Shown here piece after piece: positions 55,515 to 64,000 of a stretch of 64,000 nt of DNA. This DNA comes from Deinococcus puniceus (lineage in GTDB: Bacteria > Deinococcota > Deinococci > Deinococcales > Deinococcaceae). The notes under the pieces are model-generated. The model made no database searches. It was not told where the DNA came from and worked only from the letters and a program-made list of their open reading frames with translations. Both the position numbers and the translations under genes were made by a program. Each line of letters begins with the position of its first letter. Position 1 is the stretch's first letter. The stretch is from assembly GCF_001644565.1 (NCBI RefSeq), contig NZ_CP011387.1, positions 423,001 through 487,000 of the forward strand, read 5' to 3'.

Positions 55515-58316
55515 TCAGTACCTCCAGCTCACGAAAGGATCGGTGGTGGCAGCGCGGTCTTCCCCCGGCCCTTCGAGGCGGTAGGTGAGATTCGTTTCAC
55601 CTGCACTTAGCGTACCGGTCAGACTATTGCGGCCTTCTTTCAAGGTCGCGCCTGCGGGGAGGGGATCGGTCAGTACAAACTCTTCCAAGGCGGTGGGCGA
55701 AGTGATGTTCAGGTTCACCACGTAGCCGCCCGTAACCGGAATCACCAGTTTTTCTACACGTACCGTGCCTGCAATCAGCACCGTGCGGCGCAATACGTTG
55801 ATGTCGCCGCCCAGGGGAGCCAGCGGGAAATCTACGCTGGTCAGGCCGCGCACATGCACAGTCTGCGTGCCGCTCAGGTCGCCGTCTGCGGGCACCTTCA
55901 AGGGCGGGTACGGCGTGGTGTTGGGATCGAGGCGGAAGGCCTGCGTGCCGTACTGCACGTTGAAGAAGTGATAGCGGCCCTCCTTGTCGGTCAGCGCCAG
56001 TCGGCCCCCGGCCATGATCACGCGGGCGCGGTCTACAGGTGTATCGAAGCCTTCTTCGTACAGGCCGTTGCGGTTGCGGTCGATGTACACCAGACCCACC
56101 ACGTCGCCCAGCGGCGCAAACTTCAGGGGATCGAGGCGGGTGCTGGCCTCGGCGCGGTTGCTGGCGATAGCGCGGTTGGGGCCGCCTGCGCCGTTGCCCA
56201 CCACACTGACCGTATTGATGAGGGTGCTGGTGGCCTGCGGCGTCACGCGGGTGGCGTAGGTCAACACGATTTCGCCGCCTGCGGGAATCACAGCCACCGG
56301 CCATTTCAGGGTGCTGCCCGTGCTGGCGGTGGTCACGGTGGGGTCGGCGTAAGCGGCCCCGGCCAGCGTGGTGGTTCCGGCGATGTACTCCAGCCCCACG
56401 GCGGGGTTGTCGGTAATGATGGCGTCCACGATAGGCGTGGTGGGCGACAGGTTGCGAATCCGCAGCGTGTAGGTCAGGCGGTCTCCGTAGGTGGCGACTT
56501 TCTCGCTGACTTCCTTCAAGATCACCAGTTTGGCGCTCCAGACGGGCGTCTTCACTTCGTTGCTGGCAATCGGCGCAGGCAACTCGGTACTCACCAGATT
56601 GAAGATGTTCTTCAGTTCCTCGCCGTCTACAGCGCGGGTCGAGACGGCTGTGTCCATCGTCAGGGTGCGGGTTTCGCCGGGTTGCAGCGTGCCCAGATTC
56701 CAAGTCACGACCTGCGTGCCCACTGGGCCTGCCACTACGCCGCCCGCCGAAGCGCCCACAAAGTCGGTGTGGGCGGGCACCGGATCGCTGACGACCACAT
56801 TGGTCAGCGGGCGGGTGTAAGGGTTGCGAACCGACAGGGTGTAGGTAATTTTGTCGCCCGTGGCGACGGTCATATTGGCCGCCACCGAACTGGACTTGAC
56901 GAGTTCGGGGAGGCCGCCCTCTACGGCGGCGATCAGATCGCGGGTCTGGTTGCTGGTTCCCCGGTCTCCGTTCACGGTCAGCAGGGCTTCCAGTGCCCCG
57001 GCCTGTGCGGGGGTGTAGCACACGCGCACAAAGGCGGTCTGGCCCGGATCGAGCGCGATAGGCTGCACCAGGGGGCCGCCGCTGGCATTCTGGAACTCGG
57101 CTTTGGCCGCGCCCTGCGGATAGGTCACGGTGACCGTGAAGTTGTCGCGCACATCGCCGGTGTTTTTGACGGTGTGATCGAAGCAGACCACTTGACCCAC
57201 CACGGCAAACGTCTTGCTCTGGCTGTCGGCGGCGGTGCCTTCGGGCGCTTCGGGGTTGCCCACTGGCCCGATGGCGACGGCGGGCAGATAGCGCACGTCG
57301 GCGGTGGCGGTGCCGGTGGCGGCTTTGCCCCCAGTGGTGGCGGTGGCGACGTTGGGAATCTTGCGGTTTTCGGCGGCCAGTCCGGCCAGCATGCGGAAGC
57401 TGAGGCTCAGGCGAGCGCCCGCCTTCAGCGTGGGCACGCGCACCCGCACGCCGCGCACCTGTGCAGGTTCGGTGGTTTGCCAGTTGGTGCCGTCTGCGCT
57501 GTATTCCAGCACCGCGCCCGCCACGTTGTTGCCGACGCTGGCGCTGCCTGCCACAAAGGTCAGGCCGAGAGCCAGCTGATCGGTCAGAATGTCGGTCAAT
57601 ACGACTTCGCGGCTGTCACCCTGCCCGCCGTTCACCGTATTCACCGTGACGGTGGTTTCGGTGCCGGGGCGTACCAGCGCCGGAGAAAAGCTCTTGTCTA
57701 CGGCCAGTTCCGGGGGCGGGCCTACAGTCACGCGGCTCACGTTGTCGGCATCGCTGACGCCGCCGCTGCAAGAGCCGATCAGGTTCACGAAGGCGTCTCC
57801 GCGTGCGCTCTGGTCGGTGCTGACCACGACCAGCAGGTTGGCACTGCCATCGGCGGGGAGGTTCACGCTGCTGACTGTCGGCTCGTTGGTGTCTACAACG
57901 CCGTTGTTGTTCAGATCGTGATACACGGCCAGCACAGGGGTAAAGCCGCTCGCTGTTTCCACGCGGCCCGCCACACCAAGCGTAGAGGTGGTGTTACCCG
58001 CATTGACCACCGTGTATTTGAAGGTGGTCGTTTCGCCGGGCAGCAGCGTGGCGCTCTGGCCGGGAGCCAGCACCGAACCGTTGGGCGTAATACTCACGGC
58101 GCACACGGCCTGCACGGTGGTGGTTACCAGATTGCTCTGGGCGGTGCTTGGGCCACCCGGCACCAGTGGCTCGAATGTTCCGGTGGCGATGTTGGTGATG
58201 TTGGTTCCGGCAGGCGTTCCGGCGGCGTTGGCCCACTGGCCGCCCGCGCAGGCACCTAGCGCCAGCAGGCCGGACAGCAGTTGTAGGGGGGATTTAGATA
58301 AGTAGCTCACGGTCAT
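55515..58316 (-). CDS. DUF11/SdrD-B-like exported protein, possible lipoprotein
   Basis: The ATG at 58316 has GAGGAG upstream; the longer frame from 58442 is rejected. The N terminus [20 protein letters not shown] then GAC gives a lipobox-like LGAC (Cys23), though cleavage after ANA near 32 is also possible. The 933-residue product starts with [19 protein letters not shown], shared with the two upstream paralogs. It contains several DUF11 repeats (about 185-700) and an SdrD-B-like domain near 735 ([17 protein letters not shown]). It ends one base before the GTG of the barrel protein, so the two are tightly coupled. Confidence 0.84.
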   Translation of the reverse strand: MTVSYLSKSPLQLLSGLLALGACAGGQWANAAGTPAGTNITNIATGTFEPLVPGGPSTAQSNLVTTTVQAVCAVSITPNGSVLAPGQSATLLPGETTTFKYTVVNAGNTTSTLGVAGRVETASGFTPVLAVYHDLNNNGVVDTNEPTVSSVNLPADGSANLLVVVSTDQSARGDAFVNLIGSCSGGVSDADNVSRVTVGPPPELAVDKSFSPALVRPGTETTVTVNTVNGGQGDSREVVLTDILTDQLALGLTFVAGSASVGNNVAGAVLEYSADGTNWQTTEPAQVRGVRVRVPTLKAGARLSLSFRMLAGLAAENRKIPNVATATTGGKAATGTATADVRYLPAVAIGPVGNPEAPEGTAADSQSKTFAVVGQVVCFDHTVKNTGDVRDNFTVTVTYPQGAAKAEFQNASGGPLVQPIALDPGQTAFVRVCYTPAQAGALEALLTVNGDRGTSNQTRDLIAAVEGGLPELVKSSSVAANMTVATGDKITYTLSVRNPYTRPLTNVVVSDPVPAHTDFVGASAGGVVAGPVGTQVVTWNLGTLQPGETRTLTMDTAVSTRAVDGEELKNIFNLVSTELPAPIASNEVKTPVWSAKLVILKEVSEKVATYGDRLTYTLRIRNLSPTTPIVDAIITDNPAVGLEYIAGTTTLAGAAYADPTVTTASTGSTLKWPVAVIPAGGEIVLTYATRVTPQATSTLINTVSVVGNGAGGPNRAIASNRAEASTRLDPLKFAPLGDVVGLVYIDRNRNGLYEEGFDTPVDRARVIMAGGRLALTDKEGRYHFFNVQYGTQAFRLDPNTTPYPPLKVPADGDLSGTQTVHVRGLTSVDFPLAPLGGDINVLRRTVLIAGTVRVEKLVIPVTGGYVVNLNITSPTALEEFVLTDPLPAGATLKEGRNSLTGTLSAGETNLTYRLEGPGEDRAATTDPFVSWRY

Positions 58317-58555
58317 GGTCTCCTCGGTGGGAAGGGAAAAAGTGGCTTGGAAACGGCAAAAACGGAAGTTCAAAGAGGATCTATGAATTTTTTGGCTTTC
58401 AAAAGTGTCAGAAGTGGAGAGGCAACGGGTCATCAACGTCATTCAGTGTGCTGGAGCGGTTCTGACATCCCTATGACGGCAGAGCTGAAAAGGGGGGGTG
58501 CTGCGGGTGTACACCCATTAGGGGGCTACCTTGTCAGTTAATGGGCGAGGGGTAG

Positions 58556-58588
58556 AAAAAAGTGCGCCCCGGATGAAAAGGGCGCACT
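58556..58588 (-). terminator. Terminator of the 816-residue protein gene
   Basis: AGTGCGCCC pairs perfectly with GGGCGCACT, followed on the minus strand by six T residues. It separates this gene from the 50-58 kb operon. Confidence 0.85.
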
Positions 58589-58602
58589 AGAGAAAGAGAG
58601 GG

Positions 58603-61053
58603 TTACCTGACGGTGACGACGATGTCGAGGCGGATGCTGGCCGTTGCTGGCACGATGTCGGCGGCGGTGATGGTGCCGCTTCCGTTCGTGTCTACAGCCA
58701 CTTCAAGGGTCGTAACAGTGTCCATATTGGTGGCGGTAGGTGCGGCTGTAACAAAGCCGCCGCTGGTAACTGCTACGCCTGCCAGAGTGCCCGTCCACTT
58801 GTAGTACACGGTGGCGCTGGTAACGGCGGCTGGGGGGGTGTACACCGGAGCTGGTGCTACTGTTGCCGTGAAGCCCGTGAGGCCAGTAGTAGGAACCACC
58901 GTTGCGGAGACGAACTTGGAAAAGGTGTAGACGTTCTGACCGGCAGCGCTATCGCTGAGCACGAAGTTGGCTACGGGCGTGTTGAAGTTGTTCTTGGCGA
59001 TGATGGCGTAGCGCACGGTGTCGCCGGGAAGCACGTTGAATGGGTCTTTCTGAGCGACTGTAGGGGTCGGTGCGGTTGCGCCCTTGGTCTGGTACTTGTC
59101 CACATCGATGCCACTACCGGGGTTGCCAGTAACAAGATCGGGGTTGGTGTTGACGATGGCGACTTTCACTACGTCGTTGGGGTCGGTGGCGACGATGGTG
59201 CTGTAGTTGCCGGTTGCCGTCTGAGGCACAGTGACCGATCCGGTGGCGGCGTCGGCAGGTACGACGACCACAAGGAAGACTTTGAGTTCTTCGTTCTTGG
59301 CGACCACGGGGGTGATGTAGTTTCCAGCGGCGTTCTTGGGCAATTCGGTACCATTGATGTCTACGTACTTGACACTTACTGCTGGCGTGGTGCCGCCTGC
59401 TGTGTTGGGGAAATTGACGACGGGGGTGGTTAGTGTATAACTGTCGCCGTACTCGCCTTGGTTCACAATGTCCATAGGGAAGACAGCAGTGGCGTCGGAG
59501 GTATCGGGGCTTGCAATGATTCCGGCTCCGGTGGGCTGAGCAGCCTTGGGGCTGACGGTCTGGGTAATGACAGAGTTGACAGGATTGATGCCTACAGTAG
59601 GGCCGTCGCTGTCGCCAAACTGCATGGCGGGCGGCATGATGGTGTTGGTGCTGGTGCCGTCGGCCACAACTCCGGTGTCATTCTTGGAGTCAATGCCTAC
59701 CAGAATGTCGATTTGTGCAGGGTTGGTGACGCCGTTGAGTACTGGGTTGGTATCGGGGAACGTGACTTCGGTGCGGAAGTTGGCGGTGCTGGGGGTACCG
59801 GGAGTGCCAGCGGGGACGCTGATGGTGGGGTAGCCTCCTACAAGAGTGGCAGGAGTGCCATCTGGATTCAGGAACTTGACGATGGTGCCGTCGGGGAGCG
59901 TAAAGCTGCCGTCGCCGTTGTTGACGCCAATTGGTTGGCCGGCGTTGGGGCCAGTGGCAATAGTGGGGAACAGGTTCACAACATCGGCCAATCCTTTGTT
60001 GGTCACGGTGTTGACGAACGTAACCACATCAGGAGCGGTGTTGCTGTCGGCGGGCGGGTAAGCAATCTGGTTGTCGCCCGTAGGGTTAGAGGTAATGGAC
60101 GTACCGGGGTTGGCTGGGTCGACGTAACCGGGGGTGCTGGGGTCGCTGGGCAGGCCGGGAGTTCCGGGAGGCGACACAGGGTTGTTGGGGTCGGTAACGG
60201 GCGTACCGGTAGGGCCGGTGGGCGGCACGACGACAGGAGTGGTGGTGATGGGTGTGGTAGTACCGCCGGGCGTGGTGTCGGGAACGAAGCTGGGTGGCAC
60301 TACGTCGATCAAAGGCGCAAACACTTTAATCTGCGTGTACTGCAAATCGGTCGTTGCTTCTGTCGTAGAAACGGGGCCGGCTGGGGGGCCACCACTGTAT
60401 ACATCGCCAGTACCCTGAGGCGACACGGAGAACAGGCTGCCGGAGGGCGCGTTCGTACCGATGGTGACAACTTGGCGGATGTTGAGGCGTCCTTCGTCGA
60501 TCGCGTTGTTGGGGTCGCCCGCCACTCCCAACAAGTCGGCAGGCACAGAAACAGGGCCGGTGATGAGGGCGTCGGTTCCGTCGAGAATGCCGTTGGCGTT
60601 GGCGTCTGTAAAGTACTGAACGATGGTGCCAGTGGGCAGGGTCGTACCACCTGTGAAGGCTGCGACCGCAACGGTATAAGGCGTCGTAGCAGGCGTGTTG
60701 CTGCCCACATTACCGTTGTTCACGATCACGTAAGGGGTGCTGATGACCGCGCCGGGCACTTGATCGACGAAGTTGTAGTTCATGGCGGGATTGGTGGCGG
60801 ATAGAGCAGCATTGGTGCCCATGTCCAAGACACCGCTGTACACGATGTCAAAGTCGGGCTTGGGCTGTACGGTGGTAGTCACAGGGTTTGACGCGACATT
60901 ACCACTGGTATTCCCAGCAGGGCCGGTGGGGTCTTCAAACACGGCGGTGGCGGTGTTGGAAATAATCGTGCCAGCGGGGGTGTTACCAGCGGCGGCGGCG
61001 GTTCCGGCGGCCATGGCGACCATGAGGGCAATCAAACGGGAATTTACTTTCAT
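58603..61053 (-). CDS. 816-residue surface protein with Pro-rich linker (paralog 2)
   Basis: Signal peptide MKVNSRLIALMVAMAAGTAAAAG followed by NTPAGTIISNTATAVFEDP, a start shared by three neighbouring proteins. Residues about 55-250 and 330-815 are beta-rich DUF11-like regions. Between them lies a long linker rich in Pro, Thr and Gly (about 255-335). It has short Asp-Asn repeats such as YFTDANANGILDGTDALI, plausible Ca2+-binding or calcium-stabilised loops. The gene at 61372 encodes a close paralog with the same order. Role in the envelope is inferred. Confidence 0.83.
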   Translation of the reverse strand: MKVNSRLIALMVAMAAGTAAAAGNTPAGTIISNTATAVFEDPTGPAGNTSGNVASNPVTTTVQPKPDFDIVYSGVLDMGTNAALSATNPAMNYNFVDQVPGAVISTPYVIVNNGNVGSNTPATTPYTVAVAAFTGGTTLPTGTIVQYFTDANANGILDGTDALITGPVSVPADLLGVAGDPNNAIDEGRLNIRQVVTIGTNAPSGSLFSVSPQGTGDVYSGGPPAGPVSTTEATTDLQYTQIKVFAPLIDVVPPSFVPDTTPGGTTTPITTTPVVVPPTGPTGTPVTDPNNPVSPPGTPGLPSDPSTPGYVDPANPGTSITSNPTGDNQIAYPPADSNTAPDVVTFVNTVTNKGLADVVNLFPTIATGPNAGQPIGVNNGDGSFTLPDGTIVKFLNPDGTPATLVGGYPTISVPAGTPGTPSTANFRTEVTFPDTNPVLNGVTNPAQIDILVGIDSKNDTGVVADGTSTNTIMPPAMQFGDSDGPTVGINPVNSVITQTVSPKAAQPTGAGIIASPDTSDATAVFPMDIVNQGEYGDSYTLTTPVVNFPNTAGGTTPAVSVKYVDINGTELPKNAAGNYITPVVAKNEELKVFLVVVVPADAATGSVTVPQTATGNYSTIVATDPNDVVKVAIVNTNPDLVTGNPGSGIDVDKYQTKGATAPTPTVAQKDPFNVLPGDTVRYAIIAKNNFNTPVANFVLSDSAAGQNVYTFSKFVSATVVPTTGLTGFTATVAPAPVYTPPAAVTSATVYYKWTGTLAGVAVTSGGFVTAAPTATNMDTVTTLEVAVDTNGSGTITAADIVPATASIRLDIVVTVR

Positions 61054-61324
61054 GTGGTGCTCCTAGGGGGCTGCTGTGCAGCGGAAAAAAACGGGGGTGG
61101 CGGTGAGAACCAAGATTCGGAGTCAAAGGGCGGCTTAGAGTCGATCTGATCCAGAGGCCTCATTCCGGCCACATCTGGCGCTCACTCTGACTACAGTGTC
61201 TCTTATCAGTTCTGACGGTTTCATCACTCTGGGCCGAAAATCTGAGAGATATTTGGGGGTATTGATGGGGGGGTAATTGACAGCAGAGCTGGGTGTTCGG
61301 TGGGCCATCTGGAGGCAAGCAGAT
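61054..61324. other. Gap between the two paralogous surface genes
   Basis: About 270 bases with the ribosome-binding site and presumed promoter of the gene starting at 61053. No open frame or repeat was seen; G runs are frequent. Confidence 0.45.
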
Positions 61325-61361
61325 GCGGGGGCAGAAGCCGAAGCCTGCTGATTACCCCCGC
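61325..61361 (-). terminator. Hairpin after the 729-residue protein gene
   Basis: GCGGGGG pairs with CCCCCGC (61325-61331 with 61355-61361) around an inner hairpin. The following minus-strand sequence is only moderately T-rich, so efficiency is uncertain. Confidence 0.5.
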
Positions 61362-61371
61362 CCGGTGACGC

Positions 61372-63561
61372 TTACTTGATGGTGGTCGTAAAGTTGACTG
61401 TAATGACGCCCGTGCTGGGCATGGTGTCGGCAGCAGTGATCGCGCCGTCCGAAGAGGTGTCTACGCCCACGTCTACCCGCGTGACGCTGGCTGGGGCCAC
61501 AGCCGTGCCGATGGGCTGCCAGCCCATGCTGTTGAAGCGCACCAGCAGGTTGCCCGCAAAGTTGGCGCTGGCCGCCACAGACTTGTAGGTGGAGTAGGTA
61601 AACAGGTTGGTGGTGGTGCCGGTGTTGGTGCCGGTGCCGACCACGCCGCCCTGCTCGGTCAGGAAGAAGCCGCGGACGGAGGCGTTGAAGTTGTTCTTGG
61701 CGACGATCTGATACTGGATATCGTTGCCGGGCAGGGCGTTGGCGTTGGCCGAAGTCTGCGTTTTGGTGATCTCGATGCCGCTGGGGCCAGTGTTCGCCAC
61801 GCCGATGCTGACGGTGTCGTTGTCGTCGCTGCGGGCAATGCCGCTAAAGCTGCCGACGATGCCCTGCGAAACGGGCAGCGGAGTGCTGACGCCGTTGGCG
61901 GTGGTGCTGGCGGCGTTGGCGGGCACGTCGATGACGGCCACCAATTTTAGCTGTGCGCCGGGGGCGACAACGGGCGTGGTGGTCAGGGCAGGCCCGGTGG
62001 GATTGCCGTTGGCGTCCGCTAGGTAGTACTTCACGGGCACAACTTGGTCAGAGATGACGCCGGTTGTGGGGTTGATGACCTTGACGGTGACGCTGCCCGC
62101 GATGGTGTACGACTCTGGATAAGCACCCGTATTCACGACGCTCATGGGGAAGACGGCGCTGCTGTCGGTCTGGGCGGTGCCCGTACCTGTGGCCGTACCG
62201 GGAATCACCGTTTCATTGGGGAACTTGGCGGGTGCAGCGGTGGTGCCGTCAGTGTCACCAAAGATCACGTTCGGCGGGTTCACAGTGAACTTGCCTTCGG
62301 TGTTGGGCGTCAGGTCGGGGTCGTTGCCCGAATCCACGCCGATGATGATGGGGATGCTGGGGGCGGGCGTGGCGGGGTTGCCGTCGGGGTCAGGGTAGGT
62401 CACGATGACCCGGAAGGGCACGCTGCCGCCCGGCGCGATGATGCCGAGGGGGAAATTGCCGTTGGCGTCCGGCGTAATCGGGTTGCCGTTGCCGTCCAGA
62501 ATGGTCACGATGGTGCCGGGGGGCAGGCCAGTGGGCGGAATCAGTACCACCGCGTCGGGAATGGTGCCGTTGTTGGTGACTTGGCTGACGAACGTGACCA
62601 CGTCGGGGGCCGTGCCAAGATCGGCGGGCGGATAGGCGTTTTGGTCGCCAGTCGCGGGGTCTACCGCAATAATCGTGCCGGGGGTAGTGACCGGGCCACC
62701 GGGCGGGTTGGCGGGCGGCACATACGTATTGGGATCGGTCACCGGGCCAACGGGGCCGGGAATAGGGCCGGGCACCGGGGGCGTCACGGTGGGCGTAGAA
62801 GGATCGGTGTCGGTGGGCGGCACGATATCTACGCTGGGGTTGGCGATCTTGACGTAGGTGTATTGCAAGTCGGTGCTGGGTTCTGTAGAGGCCGGGTCGG
62901 TGGTGCTGGTGGCCGTGACGAACTGCTGACCCGTGCCCTGAGGACTGACAAAATACTCACTGGCTTTGGGTGCAGTGACCGGGATCTTGATGCGCTGGAT
63001 AATCTGGACTTGGCCCTCGTCGCCGGGGGTCAGGGGATCGTCTACAGGAATGCTGACGGGGCCAGAGATCAGGGTATCGCCCGGCTCGATCAAGCCGTTG
63101 CCGTTCAGGTCAAGGTAATACTCGACGGTGGGCAGCGGAGACGCGCCGTTACCGTTGGCGCTCACCACAGCCACCAGAGTCACGGGATTCACGCTGTTGC
63201 CCGTGTTCACCAGTGTGTATTTGGTGTCCACGTCAATTCCGGTGGCCGTAGGAACCACGTTGTTTTTCACGTAATCGGCAGGGTAGTAGCCCGCGCCGCC
63301 GGTTGCCCCAGCGACAGGTGCAACGGGGGTGTTGCCGTCTACGGTGGTGCCGGAAAAGTTCACGTCAAAACCGGGTTTGGGCAGCACGGTGGTGGTCACG
63401 GTGTTCGACTGAGATGTTTTGGGCGTGGTTCCATCGTTGGGGTCTATAAACGTGGCGGTGGCGATGTTGGTAATCGGGGTGCCAGCGGGCGTTCCGGCGG
63501 CAGCGGCACTGCCAGCAGCGAGGGCCGCCATCAGCGTGAGAAGAGAGGTATGCAACTTCAT
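61372..63561 (-). CDS. 729-residue surface protein with Pro-rich linker (paralog 1)
   Basis: Signal peptide MKLHTSLLTLMAALAAGSAAAAG followed by TPAGTPITNIATATFIDP. Organisation mirrors the 816-residue paralog: a DUF11-like N-terminal region, a linker about 250-305 very rich in Pro, Thr and Gly (PGPIPGPVGPV), and a DUF11-like C-terminal half ending VITVNFTTTIK. Repeated strings such as YLDLNGNGLIEPGDTLI recall calcium-binding loops. AAGGAG lies 8 nt before the ATG. Duplicate genes side by side indicate a local expansion. Exported; partner and ligand unknown. Confidence 0.84.
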   Translation of the reverse strand: MKLHTSLLTLMAALAAGSAAAAGTPAGTPITNIATATFIDPNDGTTPKTSQSNTVTTTVLPKPGFDVNFSGTTVDGNTPVAPVAGATGGAGYYPADYVKNNVVPTATGIDVDTKYTLVNTGNSVNPVTLVAVVSANGNGASPLPTVEYYLDLNGNGLIEPGDTLISGPVSIPVDDPLTPGDEGQVQIIQRIKIPVTAPKASEYFVSPQGTGQQFVTATSTTDPASTEPSTDLQYTYVKIANPSVDIVPPTDTDPSTPTVTPPVPGPIPGPVGPVTDPNTYVPPANPPGGPVTTPGTIIAVDPATGDQNAYPPADLGTAPDVVTFVSQVTNNGTIPDAVVLIPPTGLPPGTIVTILDGNGNPITPDANGNFPLGIIAPGGSVPFRVIVTYPDPDGNPATPAPSIPIIIGVDSGNDPDLTPNTEGKFTVNPPNVIFGDTDGTTAAPAKFPNETVIPGTATGTGTAQTDSSAVFPMSVVNTGAYPESYTIAGSVTVKVINPTTGVISDQVVPVKYYLADANGNPTGPALTTTPVVAPGAQLKLVAVIDVPANAASTTANGVSTPLPVSQGIVGSFSGIARSDDNDTVSIGVANTGPSGIEITKTQTSANANALPGNDIQYQIVAKNNFNASVRGFFLTEQGGVVGTGTNTGTTTNLFTYSTYKSVAASANFAGNLLVRFNSMGWQPIGTAVAPASVTRVDVGVDTSSDGAITAADTMPSTGVITVNFTTTIK

Positions 63562-63615
63562 CGGTACTCCTTAAATCGTGTCGGAAGGGGGAAAAGTGAG
63601 TGGGCCGAAATCGGC

Positions 63616-64000
63616 TCAGTTGACCTGAACGCGGAAGCCGACTTTCAGGTCTTTGCCCGCATCGATTCGCGCCAACATCCAGCGAACGTTGGTGTACTCG
63701 GAAGGTTTGACTTCTACTTCCTTCTTCACGCTCTTGCCGTTTTCCGTCACTGTCACCATCTTCGTGAGGGGTGCAGCGGCGTAGGTTTTGCCGCCGTCGA
63801 TGGAATATTCGGCCTTGGCTCCGCTCGCGGCGGTGTTCATGGCGGTTTCAGCCTTCAGGTAGGTGGTGCCCTTGGGCACGGGCAGGCGCACCGTCACGTT
63901 GGTCAGGGCCTTGCTGCCCATATTGCGGGCGGTCACCATCTGGCTCAGCACGTCGCCGGGGCGCACGTTTTTGGGGTCGGGGGCCAGTTGTTCGGTGGCT
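63616..64000 (-). CDS. DUF11-like protein, C-terminal part (cut by window end)
   Basis: The frame is open from the window edge to the stop at 63616, so only the last 128 residues are visible; the GTG at 63966 is internal. The sequence RPGDVLSQMVTARNMGSKAL followed by TVRLPVPKGTTYL is a DUF11-like repeat. It ends RIDAGKDLKVGFRVQVN. It lies 55 nt upstream of the first paralog gene on the same strand and is probably the preceding member of the same surface cluster. Start, signal and full length are outside the window. Confidence 0.65.
   Translation of the reverse strand, partial: ATEQLAPDPKNVRPGDVLSQMVTARNMGSKALTNVTVRLPVPKGTTYLKAETAMNTAASGAKAEYSIDGGKTYAAAPLTKMVTVTENGKSVKKEVEVKPSEYTNVRWMLARIDAGKDLKVGFRVQVN

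Noticed and set aside
56123..58259. Very long plus-strand frames opposite the DUF11 genes
   Set aside because: Gly/Val/His-rich antisense frames produced by GC-rich codon bias; the minus-strand genes have signal peptides, ribosome-binding sites and domains.
60134..60418. Gly/Pro/Val-rich plus-strand frame suggesting a collagen-like protein
   Set aside because: It is the complement of the Pro/Thr/Gly-rich linker of the 816-residue surface protein.

Overview
The window looks like chromosomal DNA of Deinococcus or a close relative. The evidence is: high-GC coding sequence, a complete V/A-type rotary ATPase operon in the Thermus/Deinococcus order, a eukaryotic-like topoisomerase IB, genes whose -10 box (TANNNT) sits 6-9 nt before the ATG as in leaderless Deinococcus transcripts, and a large set of DUF11-repeat surface proteins. 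No tRNA, rRNA, CRISPR array or prophage was seen.

Bases 1-9.8 kb hold the end of a DUF11 surface protein, then housekeeping genes: ung, topoisomerase IB, an FMN-dependent 2-hydroxy-acid oxidase, a DUF427 protein, a low-GC RCC1-like secreted protein, a small conserved protein followed by pth, a DUF4126 membrane protein, and the nitrogen pair glnK-amt. Bases 9.9-18.8 kb are the V/A-ATPase operon G-I-K-E-C-F-A-B-D. It has overlapping starts, an unusual inverted array of TCTAAGGG-type repeats between F and A, and a hairpin before D. Bases 18.8-30.2 kb hold an HD-domain protein, gpsA and a methyltransferase on the minus strand; a DUF1802 protein; two tandem type IV pilins; dnaB carrying a full-length intein in its Walker A motif; a Nudix hydrolase; a small zinc-ribbon protein; an SDR-fold protein with a degraded active site; nrdR; a second methyltransferase; and an EamA-type exporter.

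Bases 30.2-64 kb are almost entirely minus-strand genes for very large exported proteins built from DUF11 repeats, L-type lectin-like domains, beta-propellers, jelly-roll domains, a CshA-type domain, SdrD-B-like domains and a shared two-cysteine C-terminal module. One of them (43827-50320) is split by an IS66-family element with an 8-bp target duplication, and an IS3-family element with a 4-bp duplication has inserted inside the IS66. Removing the insertion on paper restores one reading frame of about 1261 codons. The last 14 kb look like a co-oriented surface-layer cluster: a DUF11-like protein cut by the window end, two paralogous proline-rich-linker proteins, a DUF11/SdrD-B protein, and a 1609-residue protein with a probable outer-membrane barrel at its C terminus.

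The most unusual features are the nested, frame-restorable IS insertion, the exchange of near-identical modules among the surface genes, the shared C-terminal two-cysteine domain, and the repeat arrays in the ATPase operon.
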